Shown here: one piece after another, positions 1 through 10,502 of the stretch
How the letters are laid out: the number at the start of each line of letters is the position of its first letter
Position numbering within the stretch: the first letter of the stretch is position 1
Notes under the pieces: model-generated
Databases searched by the model: none
Seen by the model: only the letters and a program-made list of their open reading frames with translations
Told to the model about the DNA's origin: nothing
Translations under genes and position numbers: made by a program
NCBI GenBank assembly: GCA_001969505.1
Contig: LSSK01001553.1
Location: 1-32,314 of the forward strand
DNA length: 32,314 nucleotides
Source: Zancudomyces culisetae
Lineage: Eukaryota; Kickxellomycota; Harpellomycetes; Harpellales; Legeriomycetaceae
Reading direction: 5' to 3'

Positions 1-1592
1 GCCAAAGTTGTTGCAATGTTCTGCAACTGCAGTCGCATAAGCTCTGCTGGTGATGGCTGGAGCTGGGTTGACGGGTCAGATGGACGAGCCGAGTCAAGTG
101 GATCGATATCGAACACTACTGTGCGGCTTTCATAATCAATACGCAGCTGGAACTCGCCGCGTTGTGCGCCCATCACTATAAACTGCTCTACCTCAATTGG
201 AGTTAGTGATAGTGGTTCCTCAAATGCTGCAAGGCTGTACAATACCTCAAGTCGCACTGTACTGTATACCTGCGACAACTGCTGAACAAGCTTTGTCAGT
301 GTCACACTGCGCAACAATGGCACGTACTTGGCCTCATCTGCACGTGGGACCACATGGTCTCGCAGAATTGGTGCAAGCGACTTGCATATCGACAATGGGT
401 GGAACTGCTTCTCCAGCAAATAGTACAGCGGTCTTAGCTCTGCACGTGCGTTCTCCAACACATTCAGCTGCTCCAGATTTTTGATCAATGATGCTCTGGT
501 TGGTGGTGTCTGCAAAAGCAACAATGATGTAAGCTTCTTTGTTCGATTGAATGCTGCTGTCTTCAATGATGACTGTGCGTGCTGGGCTGCTACAATTGGC
601 ACCGAAAGTGTACTCAAAAGCGCATTGTCTGCTGCCCGTTGCAACTCCTCCGCACCAACTGTCTTTGCCTGTGTTCTAATCAGTTCATAGTAGCATTGCC
701 ATGCTGCTGCAAAGAACAACTTGTTGTCTGCCTTGTACATTACACGTGCAAGCTTGTCGTAGTAGTCTGCTAGTGCTGCAACCTTCACTGTCCTGCGTGT
801 TTGCACAATCAGGTTGTGGATGTCTTCAATCACCTTGAATGACTCTTGCCACAACTCCATATCTGTTGCTACCTTCAACTGATAAAATCTAGTATCCATA
901 AATCTCTGGATGGTATCTGCATCATTCAAGTTTACCTTGTGCTGTTGCTGTGGTCCCTTAACCGCAAATTGCAAATGTGTTCTCAACATCTCACTAAGCT
1001 TTTGGTACTCAGCCTTGCGTTGGTACTCCAAACAGAACTGAATTGCCTGTCTGGATATGTCTTGGTATAGCTTCTCCAACTTCAAGTTGTTCTTCAGCAA
1101 ATCTACCATGTTACGGAAGTTCTCCCACAAGAATTTCAACCATGGTGTAACCACTGCCCGGTCTGTTCGGTCTTTGCTTTGCTCAGCACTTACCACACTT
1201 AGCAACATCGATTCTGGTGTTTCCATCTCTTCCAGATCTTCGATTGCCTCCAGTGCTATCTTGTCGGCTGTCTTTCGAGCCAGTTTTACCTTCTCCTCCG
1301 CCAATTGCAAAGTATATCCTACTGCCTTTTCTATCAACTCTATGTTTGTGTTTTGTGTCATGTTTCTGAACAGCTGCAGGGATTCACGGAGAACTGTGCT
1401 TTTTCTTTGTTCAACCGCGAGCTCAATGACCTTTTTAATCACTGTCCATACTACGTCGGTTCCCGAACTTGCTGCTTTTTTGTTCATCAGAGCATTTGTC
1501 AGGGTTTGCAGTGCTGCTGCACTCTGCCCAACTGCAAGCAATTCCTCTGATCTTTTCAGAGCGTTCTCTGGTCTTTGAAAAAGTGGTGCCAT
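1..1592 (-). CDS. TIF32: Translation initiation factor eIF3 subunit a, N-terminal part (partial)
   Basis: The minus-strand frame starts at the ATG at 1592-1590 and stays open to the window edge, giving about 530 residues of a protein that is usually around 900-1000. It opens MAPLFQRPENALKR, the conserved start of fungal eIF3a, followed by the helical repeats and the PCI-type region (roughly residues 300-500) with which eIF3a scaffolds eIF3 on the 40S subunit. The frame ends in SPAELMRLQLQNIATTL just before the charged spectrin-like C-terminal half, which lies outside. No intron is needed. Codons look biased to a small set (ACA, GCA, TTG, AAG), as in strongly expressed genes; the plus strand therefore carries several long shadow frames. 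The gene is cut by the window, not broken. Confidence 0.95.
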   Translation of the reverse strand, partial: MAPLFQRPENALKRSEELLAVGQSAAALQTLTNALMNKKAASSGTDVVWTVIKKVIELAVEQRKSTVLRESLQLFRNMTQNTNIELIEKAVGYTLQLAEEKVKLARKTADKIALEAIEDLEEMETPESMLLSVVSAEQSKDRTDRAVVTPWLKFLWENFRNMVDLLKNNLKLEKLYQDISRQAIQFCLEYQRKAEYQKLSEMLRTHLQFAVKGPQQQHKVNLNDADTIQRFMDTRFYQLKVATDMELWQESFKVIEDIHNLIVQTRRTVKVAALADYYDKLARVMYKADNKLFFAAAWQCYYELIRTQAKTVGAEELQRAADNALLSTLSVPIVAAQHAQSSLKTAAFNRTKKLTSLLLLQTPPTRASLIKNLEQLNVLENARAELRPLYYLLEKQFHPLSICKSLAPILRDHVVPRADEAKYVPLLRSVTLTKLVQQLSQVYSTVRLEVLYSLAAFEEPLSLTPIEVEQFIVMGAQRGEFQLRIDYESRTVVFDIDPLDSARPSDPSTQLQPSPAELMRLQLQNIATTL

Positions 1593-3221
1593 TTTGTCTG
1601 TTTCGCTTGTTTAATCTTTTGATTTACTTTGTTGCTGCTTTTTGTGTGTCGTGTTTGTAATCTTCTTTACAATCTTGGCTGTCGCTTAGATAATAATTGA
1701 GAATTTCCAAATCAATCAGTACGTATTAATATACTATAATATAAAATAGTGTATATTCTATATTGATGTTTATACCTGGGCAATCTCAATCTACTACTTT
1801 TGACTGTTTGTATACTCCTATTATGTGAAATATGCAAACTGCTCCCAATCGAGATTGTGTATTGTTAAAATACTTTGTATTATTAAAACGCTTTTCTTAT
1901 TTTCACTTTTGTTTACCACAAAAATAATAATTCAATTCTCTGCATTGATTTGCCCAGTTTGGCCGGAAATAAAAAAAGTTTTGTCTTGACAAAGAAAAGC
2001 TAAAGAAAAAAATTTTTTTTTTCAATTCCAACCCTCTTCATTCTGACCCTTGTCGCTTGTGTTTTTCATTAATTATTACTATTATTATTGTTTTTTTTTT
2101 GACTTTTTATGTTGCTCGAATTTTGCGTGAAGTTTAGAGTTTGAGTTTGGGTTTAAGATTGGATTTAATTTTCGTTGGTACTCTTTTTTTTTTCTCTAAA
2201 AATCAGATTAAATTTTGTCAGCCATTTCAATAAAAAGTTACAAAAAAAGAAAGATGCAAATGGACTAGATGGATAGCGAGATGGTGTGTTGGAAGCGCCT
2301 CTTGTCTTGGTTTGCTTATTTCCAGATATACTATATTTCACGAGAATCCCTCGATCAAATAAAAAAGTTAACAGGTTACAGCAATCCACTTTTGTTTGGG
2401 ATACCATCCACCACCATGACGACCACTTGATGGATATCTTGCCCTGTTTTATTCTTATTTTCCATCATGTAGATGTGTATACAACTGTTTAGCCGATCAC
2501 AATAAATATCAAACTCATTGACTCCTCTGTACTAACGAAAACACGTTTAGATGTTAAAACATGGACTGGCTTTATTTTTATAACATCAATCCTAGTCATA
2601 AATAGAACTAGTCTCAGTTATACTTGTACCTTTGACATTATGGTGTGAACTCTATCACAAATAACATCAAAGCCCCTTGCAAAATAGGGACTGTATTCAC
2701 TTTGTCCAGTTGCTAACCGTTTCATAAATGCTAAGAATAAAAAATTGCACAGAAAATTAATACTAGTGGGGATATTTACAGCAACAAATCAGCATTATTT
2801 TTTTATTACAATGCACAACAAATCAAAGAGCCAACAAATCGATTAAAAAGCTGATAATATTGCCCAAGATTCCTTCTTTTGAAAACTTTTCGGATTATTA
2901 AAGCAATTTTCAGCATGCAAACAGAGTGATCCTGAAAGCAATTCAAATAGAATGGTAATGAATGAGAAGTAGACTAGACGTAGAACCAAACCATTAAAAC
3001 TCACGTTTGAAATCCACCCTTCCAAAGTAAGTTAGGGTATAAGAACCGTACACAAATTCGATGCTCAAGCTTCTGGACGTAAACCTGAAATAATATTATA
3101 AAGTACATAGTACATATCAATACCAGTAGTGTGGACGGAAATAGTGATAATAGTAGTAAAGATAAAAACAGTATCAACAACAGTATCAACAACAACAACA
3201 GCGACAACGGTAATAATAACA
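1593..3221. other. Intergenic region between eIF3a and cardiolipin synthase (divergent promoters)
   Basis: This 1.6 kb AT-rich stretch separates two divergently transcribed genes and should hold both promoters. It contains A/T homopolymer tracts (for example near 2005-2025 and 2090-2100), short ATT runs near 2075 and only weak ORFs of low-complexity composition. I see no RNA gene or mobile element. Confidence 0.6.
3169..3202 (+). repeat. CAA-rich tandem repeat in the leader of cardiolipin synthase
   Basis: The 12-mer CAGTATCAACAA occurs twice in tandem (3169-3180 and 3181-3192) and runs on into more CAA triplets, ending about 20 nt before the ATG at 3222. A CAA-rich leader is predicted to be unstructured. 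Whether it is transcribed as 5' UTR is inferred from position. Confidence 0.6.
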
Positions 3222-5428
3222 ATGAGTTTAATATTTAGTAGAATAATAGGTCGTTCTGGTATACCAAGGTAATTTTGAATTTGTACCTTTTGTATTTTTT
3301 ATTCACTATTTTTGCTCCAAAATGTTATATCTTTACGCAACACAACAGCTGTAAAGAGGTCCTTCGGAAAATGGTGCAAAAAAAAAAGCAACGAAAGCAA
3401 AAATTGCTTTACTTGTATCTGTCTTTCCTTAACTGAAGCTGAATTAGTGCTGATAATATTTCCATTCGCCAAAAGTCATGTTTTTATATGTTAACTATTA
3501 TTGTACTGAACTTGCTTTAGCTAATGAACCGTATAATTATATTTTATTAGCGGATGTACAACAGTAAATATACCAAAATGCCGTTATACAAATACACCTA
3601 CACATCTTTTAAAAACCACCCCAAAGAGTACAGAACCAAATTCCTATCTGGCTAGAAAAAGAACTTTAAAAAGTATACCTTGCTTTTATGGGTTGAGGAT
3701 ATCTATTACTGCTAAAAACAAGTATTACAGCATCTGTAAACATAGCTTTTGCACTACAACCGGTAAATACTACACCAAAGACATCCCTAGACAAGCTGAA
3801 AAGTGTGAAATCAGTGGAAGTGATAAGAAGCGCGTCAATGGGACTGAGAAAACAGTTGCAAATGTAAGTATCAAGACGAATAGAAAAATATCTTTTAGTC
3901 TGTATAAAAAAAATTATTACAAAATTGAAAAGAGAACAGCGTTCTTTTATGTGGATTGTATATTACTAATTTCGTTCTTCGGAATGAAGATATATATATA
4001 GTCTTAGGTTATGTATTCTTTGTAATTGCCATAATAGAATAGAATATTACTAATTTTCTAATTAAAATTTAAAAAATCACGTGAAATAGATATTTGAAAA
4101 AGCGAGGATACAGTTTGCAAGTATTAAGGTAGGTTACAAGTTTATAGACTTTAAAACTGCAGTGATATGGGATCATTCTGCGGTTCACTAAACTATGCGT
4201 TTTTTTCTTTGTGACACCTTTATTAATATACGATTAGATTGATTATCTGAATACTGCACCTACACTTCGGTTATTGGCAAAAAAGGTAATACAGTTTAAA
4301 GGATTCGAGGTATCTATGGTCAAAAATATATAGAAAAAAACCATCATATGTGCTCATCATACCAGTAATGAATGCAAATAGATTGAGCTAGGTAGCGAGC
4401 TCCGAGAAGAGATATTGACAATACCAAACATAATAACAATACTTCGAATTATTGGCACACCGTATCTGGGATATTTAATAGTACAGGGAAGGTATACGGA
4501 AGCAGTAATTGGATCTGTCTTGGTTGGAATAACAGACGCCGTAAGTTTTTCTTTTTTCTTCTTTTTTCTCTTTTTTTTATATTTGTATTTCCCAAAAGAC
4601 GTATAAATATTTAACTGTTAAATGCTACGAATAGTTGGACGGATACATTGCCAGAAAGTTTAACATGAAGTCGGTCTTTGGCTCGATAGCAGATCCAGCA
4701 GCAGACAAGATATTTGTCGTAACACTGACCCTGTGTTTGACATATTCAGGGTTGATTCCAAGTATGTAGCAATTTAAATGTGTATTATATATATATAAAT
4801 ATAATTTTAGTTGTTGGGTTTTTAGGGCCAAGTATGTATATAGTAGTTTTTGTCAAAGAATTATGATTTGCACATTGCGATTATTGTGGCAGAGACTTAA
4901 ACTTTGTAACTATAAGTTTCGTTTTTATGTATATCTAGAACTACTATCAATCTTGATAATCGGAAGAGATATAGGTCTGGTGCTTTCAGCCTTTTTGATT
5001 AGATATAAAACATTGCCAGAGCCAGTAAGTTTACCAAAACATTGCACCACACTAAAACTATTATTATCGAGCATTCATAATTTAATAGATAAAGAGAGAA
5101 CCCTATACAAAAATGATACTGATGACAAAAATACTAAAACTAGAAAACTTTCAAAAGATACTGGGATATGAGTCTACCATCAGTTTCGGTAACACCCTCA
5201 GCGATAAGTAAAATCAACACGCTATTGCAAATGGCAGTAATAATCAGCGGGTTACTATGTCCACTATTCAACATATCACCATCAGAGGTTGAAGGAATAG
5301 TATATCTTCACTATTTAACTGGGATAACAACAGTGCTGTCAGGAATGGGCTACCTGCTGTTTTACAAAAAAACACTAAAAACAGTTCAATCGGCTGCCAA
5401 TAAGGAATTAAAAAGATTCAAAGCATGA
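3222..5428 (+). CDS. CRD1: Cardiolipin synthase (CDP-alcohol phosphatidyltransferase family), six exons
   Basis: Joins CDP-diacylglycerol and phosphatidylglycerol to make cardiolipin in the mitochondrial inner membrane. Proposed exons: 3222-3268, 3551-3863, 4382-4540, 4635-4761, 4939-5024 and 5144-5428; they sum to 1017 nt, 338 residues. The first 120 residues are basic and poorly conserved, as expected of a mitochondrial targeting region. The family signature D-x2-D-G-x2-A-R-x8-G-x3-D-x3-D is complete at residues 172-197 (D172, D175, G176, A179, R180, G189, D193, D197) and is rebuilt only by joining exons 3 and 4. Downstream come IIGRDIGL, RYKTLPEP and SKINTLLQ, all typical of eukaryotic cardiolipin synthases, and hydrophobic segments. 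The 3' end overlaps the VIP1 stop on the other strand. The join at 4761/4939 has in-frame alternatives (see findings). Confidence 0.93.
5386..5428. other. Antisense overlap of two coding sequences (CRD1 and VIP1 3' ends)
   Basis: The stop of the plus-strand cardiolipin synthase (5426-5428) lies beyond the stop of the minus-strand VIP1 gene (5388-5386), so the last 14 codons of each are read from the same 43 bp. Both 3' UTRs must therefore run into the other gene's coding region. Confidence 0.9.
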
Positions 5429-8400
5429 TTTAGCGGAATATGGTCCGTAAAGTTGACTCTTTTGTTGACCTTTAGAACATGTCGAGAATCAAACTGCATA
5501 TCCAACAGATTGTCACAGTTTGCTCCATTACTGAACCCTAATCTTAGACTAAACACTCTTGGTGAACCAAACTCGTTTTTCCGCTCATAAACCTCAAACG
5601 TCAAATGCGTTAGGTAGTCCAACTCGCTTATTTGGCTTTGAGGGATCAAGTAATTCGTTGTCAACTTTGCCTCGTACACAAGATTCAATAGCGTATACAA
5701 ATGGCTCTCCTTTGTAAAGAAAAATCTCGAAAATGGCCGCAGTGACTTGCCCTTTGACAACGACATCACCTCTAGATTCTTAACGATCTTTTCCAATAAC
5801 AGCCTGGATCCCTTGATGCCAATTACATGCTTTTGGTGACCCGATATTCCGAACTCTCTAGGTGTCACAAAATTGTATAATATTTTGGTTTTAAAGTATA
5901 AATCTCTCAGATCATTTTGGTACATTTGTGGGTAATTCTCGTTGGAGTTGATACTGGCGCTACTTTTGTTCCCAGCTCCTTCCTTAATCGTATCTTCAAG
6001 AGCTATATGTTGTTTTTTTCTTTTATCTTCGTTTGGACGGCCATTTTCGTTTTTATTTTTGTTAGCTTCAGCATCCATATTAAGGGAGCTAAGCAATAAT
6101 GAAATTGATCCCCTCTTTCCGTTGTTTCTCATCAACGCTGCAGTGCTATTAGACAGGTTAGAGTGATCCAACTCGTCCTCAAACTCCGAACCATTGCTAT
6201 TTGCGCCTCCAATAATACCAAAATGAGGCATTTTACCTGTATATATATTGGATGTCACATTTATACTTGTATTCCCAACATCTGTCGCTTTTGCTTCCTC
6301 ACTTCCCACAGTTGTTTTTTTGGTCATTGATCGAGCATTTCTGGTAGATTGGTGCGTAATAACTGGCCCTGTGCTAATACTTCTTCGCATCTCTGTCCTC
6401 TTGGAAACGGCATTTGTGTGCAATACAGTACCGTTTGTTGGATGGGTTCCATCCAACTGCGCTGTTCCACCTCCACCTATTTCTTTTTCACCTTGCTTTT
6501 TTCTTTCTTCTCCCCCTTCTCTCCACCAACCCCACTCTTCACCACCACCACCACCACCACAACTACCACTACCATTTTTATAACTACTACTACTCAACTC
6601 TGACAGTGATGTACTTTCAATATACGAATCAATAGGGCAGAATATTTTTTCCAAAAACCTATAGTTGTGAAGTGCATCATACTTCAACGAATCATGTAGC
6701 TCTCCTATCTTGGTAGGTTCAAATATAACATCCTCCATGGTCTCAAATCGGAAATCTTCCAGCATTTTTATCCATCTCTCTCTGAAAAGCTCTGGGGTTT
6801 CATAACAGCACCACTCTGGTTGTATCTCTTTAATTTTTTCTGGACTCAAAAGCGTAAAGTTCCTATTCATTATACCTACCAATTTGTTTAATAAATACCC
6901 AATAGATTTTATAAATTCTCTTGGGTTATTGCAACCGTTTTCTCCCAAGCCACTATTAAATGTAATGTTGTTTTCTTTTAGCGTTTTCATAAAATCTATA
7001 TCAGGCGTGGCATAAGGATTGGTTAGAATGGGGCCTCGGTAATTAAAGTAATTTCGCAAATGTGTCTTTGCTATTTCCATTTCTGGTTTAGCGTCCGAAC
7101 TATCATCTAGCATTTCAGGGCATGTCCTAATATAATTTTCTGCATCTGGATCTTGCTCTATTCTTACTACCTGGGGGCATACCACCTTATGGAACACATC
7201 AACAGTTGCAGCTACCCTTCTTTCCGAACTTTTGTACAGCTTGATATTATCCAGCAGTTTTGGATTCAGTAGCTTCAAATCCTTCTTTATTGTCTCTGCA
7301 AGATCCTGTGCCTGGATAAGCCCAGCATGTGTACATTCTCCTCCCCATTTTATTATTACCTGGACATCAACAAGTTCTCCTGACTTTTTAGAGAAATTGG
7401 ACTTCAATTGTATTTTGGTGCCTACCAGCTTCATCTTTCTGTATAAGATGTCCTGAATAGCTCTAAGACTATTATTATCTGAGTGACTGTCGTGGGTTCC
7501 ATTAACAAGCTCACTCTTGACTATTTCCAAAAATCTACTGAGCTCTTCCTCTTTTTTGAGAATCACTTCATTTTTACCATTTTTCAAGTATTCCATTATT
7601 TTTTGGCTTCGGATATTATATTTAATCTTCTGTTTAGGTGTTCTGTCTGCATGTCTGCAAACACTAAAAATTCCCTTTAATGTCCACTGACTCTCATAAT
7701 CCGGTTCATCCTCTTCTGCCATATCTGACCCCCTGACAAATTTAGACATCCATGAGTTTTTCATCGCATCAATAAACCATTTGTCTAATGTAAATGCAGC
7801 GCTATCGTAGTACTCGTTTTTTCCCTTGACAAACGACCATCCATTAACGTCCATAACCATCGATCTGTCATTATCCCTCAACAAATCGAATCCGCACACT
7901 TTTTGTCCAAATCCCTCGTTTATCTTTTTCGCCATCTCAACTTCTTTCTCACTAAGCGTAGTTTTGTGTCTTACTTCCTTTCCTTCCGCATTTCGCCTCA
8001 CCACTCCGTCAACTACCGGCGATTTGCGTGTTTCTGCATAAATGTGGTCGTTTCCAAGTATGTAAGCCTTAACATCCACAGAGTTATTTGTATCAATAAA
8101 TTCCTCATATATATACGATCCATCCTGTCGGATTTCACTCAGCTCTGGATAATATTTACTAGACTTGTTTCCAACTTTTCTAAACAGCTTTCTTACACCA
8201 CCTCCCTGATCTTTGGGATAATAAATGTATATATTGTGATCTTCGGCGTCAACTGGTTTTTCCACAAACGGTTTTCTCATCTCAACACCGTCAACTTTTA
8301 TTGTGTCCTCATCGACTATCTCCACTTTACTGTAAACTCCTTGAAGCTTTTCTCCAAGCCTAACACCATATCGGCTATAAATTAAATCCTGTGCTGCTTT

Positions 8401-8910
8401 ATATAGCTTTGGGCCTCCATCTCGTTGTGCTAAAATTCTCCGTGGTGTATCTATACCCAGCGTATCCAACATCTCCAAAACGATTCTTCTGTCAAATAAT
8501 AGGTGCTGGAGTCTGGTTGAGTTTACAAGATATGGTTTTCTTTCCATAACATACTGTGCTGCTTTATCCAATGGAAATCCTGTCGAATAAAACGATAATA
8601 GAATATCGCACTTTGGCCATTTACTGACATCTATTTATTTTTAGTTTATATTAACACACTGTAAGTAACCGCACAATGTAACTTAACAAACATATTGAAA
8701 TATTTATAATTGCTCTGTAATAATGCATTCATCAAATAAACAAGATATAGAAATACCTTCGTTTAATATAGTCTGGTCACCAAATATTATCACTTGATAT
8801 CTTCCATACGACATTAGACGGTCGAGAATGTTTTGCATGGCTCTAGACCTGGCCTTTTGATCCATTGCACAGACCCCAACAATAGCTATTTTATTATTAT
8901 TTTTTGTCAT
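5386..8910 (-). CDS. VIP1: Inositol hexakisphosphate/diphosphoinositol-pentakisphosphate kinase (VIP1/PPIP5K/Asp1 family), two exons
   Basis: Makes inositol pyrophosphates (1-InsP7 and InsP8) and carries a second phosphatase-like domain. Exon 1 is 8910-8757 and exon 2 is 8630-5386, giving 1132 residues. The join restores ILNEDVSKWPKCD, matching the family's N-terminal kinase lobe; exon 1 carries the signature VGVCAMDQKARS. The RimK-type ATP-grasp kinase covers about residues 8-340, with the metal-binding stretch DVNGWSFVKG at 312-321. The histidine-acid-phosphatase-like domain begins with RHADRTPKQK at 377-386 and has its second motif, ESHLYTLLN, at about 1026-1034. It is interrupted by a Ser/Gly/charged low-complexity insert at about 730-930. 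An in-frame TAG sits 12 nt upstream of the ATG, supporting this start. Length fits the family. Confidence 0.95.
6538..6572. repeat. CCA/GGT trinucleotide run inside VIP1 (glycine tract)
   Basis: On the plus strand CAC/CCA triplets are repeated; on the coding minus strand they encode the Gly run near residues 742-750 of VIP1, inside the insert that splits the phosphatase-like domain. Confidence 0.7.
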
Positions 8911-9054
8911 CGAATTAGTATTCTAGTGTTGGTACAGCTAACCTTTATATAGCTGAAAATATATCAAAGAAAATCATCGATAGCAATAGGGCTACTAGAA
9001 TTTATACTCAAGCTAAACGCATTTTATAAATACAAAGTCGTGTGTAGCAACCAT

Positions 9055-9261
9055 CTAGATAATATAATACTGAAGCCTACTTTTTCTCTTGAATTTTGTT
9101 GGAAAATCAAAAAAGTGTGGAGATTTGGGGTAGATTGTATCGGCTGTTTTACCGTTCTCATACCCATTCTCTGCGTATCCGCTCGGATCCAAATATCCAT
9201 CTTCTTTTGGTCGGTTTGTATCTATCGGGGATGGCTTTCTTGGACTGCCTTTACCACTCAT
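9055..9261 (-). CDS. Small hypothetical protein (68 aa) upstream of VIP1
   Basis: An ATG-initiated ORF on the same strand as VIP1, ending 144 nt before the VIP1 start. The product is polar and begins MSGKGSPRKPSPIDTNRPKE, then has a Tyr/Gly/Asn-rich middle and a basic end. Composition is more protein-like than the other short frames nearby. I do not recognise a family. I tested whether it could be a first exon of VIP1: the only acceptor past the in-frame stop is phase 0 (ACACTAG at 8923-8929), and no codon of this ORF starts with GT, so a direct splice does not work. It could be a separate small gene, an upstream ORF on the VIP1 transcript, or chance. Confidence 0.35.
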   Translation of the reverse strand: MSGKGSPRKPSPIDTNRPKEDGYLDPSGYAENGYENGKTADTIYPKSPHFFDFPTKFKRKSRLQYYII

Positions 9262-10502
9262 TATCGTTTATTTTTATCTAAAGAGATTGCTCTAGGTGTC
9301 AAAATGTACGTTTCCTCTTTATATTTTAGCAGATACTTTTTTGTGGTTCGATTTAGGATTTCAATCGTCGTGCCTACTTTTTTTAGTCTTACTTTCAAAT
9401 TTCAACCTTAAATGTTAAAGGTTTATCAAGTTAGATTTAGTTCAAGCTCAAATAATATAGTTTATTATCTTTTGTCAAACTATAATATGCTCTTCAAGAA
9501 GAACAGAATCAAAGCAAACTATTATTTTTATAGGAAAAAAAAAGTTGATGAAACTAACCCCAACTATTTAAAATTTTGGGCTCCACCACATGAATAGAAA
9601 AGTAATCCAAAGTTGGATTCGCTTAGCCCTTCTCCAAGCACATTTCAGACCTATTGAAGTTGGTCTAGAGCCGTGTTGAAAATGGTGGTGTACATAAATG
9701 AGAATGTGTCAAATAGGCTTTCCCAACATAAGAACCAACGAATCAAGCAGTCGTAAAAGCATTTGGTAATGATACTTGAAATATGCTTACTTGTTTTGAT
9801 CCCACTCATTTTTCCTTGATTGCATGTGCTTTTTAGCGGGAAAAATCCGGTATTTGATTCAATAACTCTATTTGGAATCTACACTCAAGTCTCCATAGAC
9901 GAGGTAACGACGAACAAAAACACATTCCTAATTTTATTTAAGGAAAGAGTGGAATTTCATTTACATTTTAGCAGGGGAAGGATCAGGAATAAATACCATG
10001 CATGCGTTCATCAAAACATCAACTATCCAAGCCATGAATTTACATTCCTGCATGAGACGTAGGTTTTGGTCGCATGTTTCTAAAATTAACACTGGGATAT
10101 GAATTTATACCTCACTTCACCCACTTTATTTTGATATCACAGTCATTTATATATTACATATTGTATTTACAAACTGGAAAAACCCTTTCTTTGTGCTGCG
10201 TTAACCAGTATCTTGTAACCAATATCGATTCCCTAGCTATCATCAATGATCAATTTATTTGGAAAGATATACAAAAATACAATCAAGTGCTTTATACAAC
10301 TTGTCTTGAATAGTTATAAAAACCAATCGGTTCATTCCTTAGAGCAACTTGGCTTTTCCAGCATGGCATCAGAATACGAATGTGTGTATTTTAGTAGGCC
10401 CAGGTGTATTGTAAGGTATAAATAAATCGAATGTACAAAAATACACTAAAACATATCAACGGATGTAATAATTTAGCTGACACGTTATCCGTTTCTTAGC
10501 GG
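9262..10502. other. Intergenic region with no supported gene
   Basis: About 1.2 kb between the small ORF and the 3' end of TRS31. It contains a few 60-80 codon frames, such as an ATG-started 79-codon frame at 10074-10313 of hydrophobic composition, but none shows a domain, a splice pattern or a recognisable motif. No RNA gene or repeat is evident. Confidence 0.5.

Noticed and set aside
197-1578. Several long plus-strand frames opposite eIF3a (up to 173 codons)
   Set aside because: They are shadows of the strongly codon-biased eIF3a gene on the minus strand; their products are Cys/Ser-rich with no motif.
3001-3222. Minus-strand frame with a leucine run (LLLLPLSLLLLL)
   Set aside because: It is the complement of the CAA-rich leader of cardiolipin synthase.
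5917-8385. Plus-strand frames opposite VIP1 (60-160 codons)
   Set aside because: Antisense shadows of a well-supported conserved gene; hydrophobic low-complexity products.
8911-9261. N-terminal extension of VIP1 through the small upstream ORF
   Set aside because: The only acceptor past the in-frame stop is phase 0 and the ORF has no phase-0 GT donor.
9340-9360. GGTTCGATTTAGG, resembling a tRNA T-arm
   Set aside because: No matching acceptor, D-arm or anticodon arm can be placed around it.
9820-10062. 80-codon plus frame in the gap between VIP1 and TRS31
   Set aside because: It begins at TTG, not ATG, and shows no domain or splice pattern.
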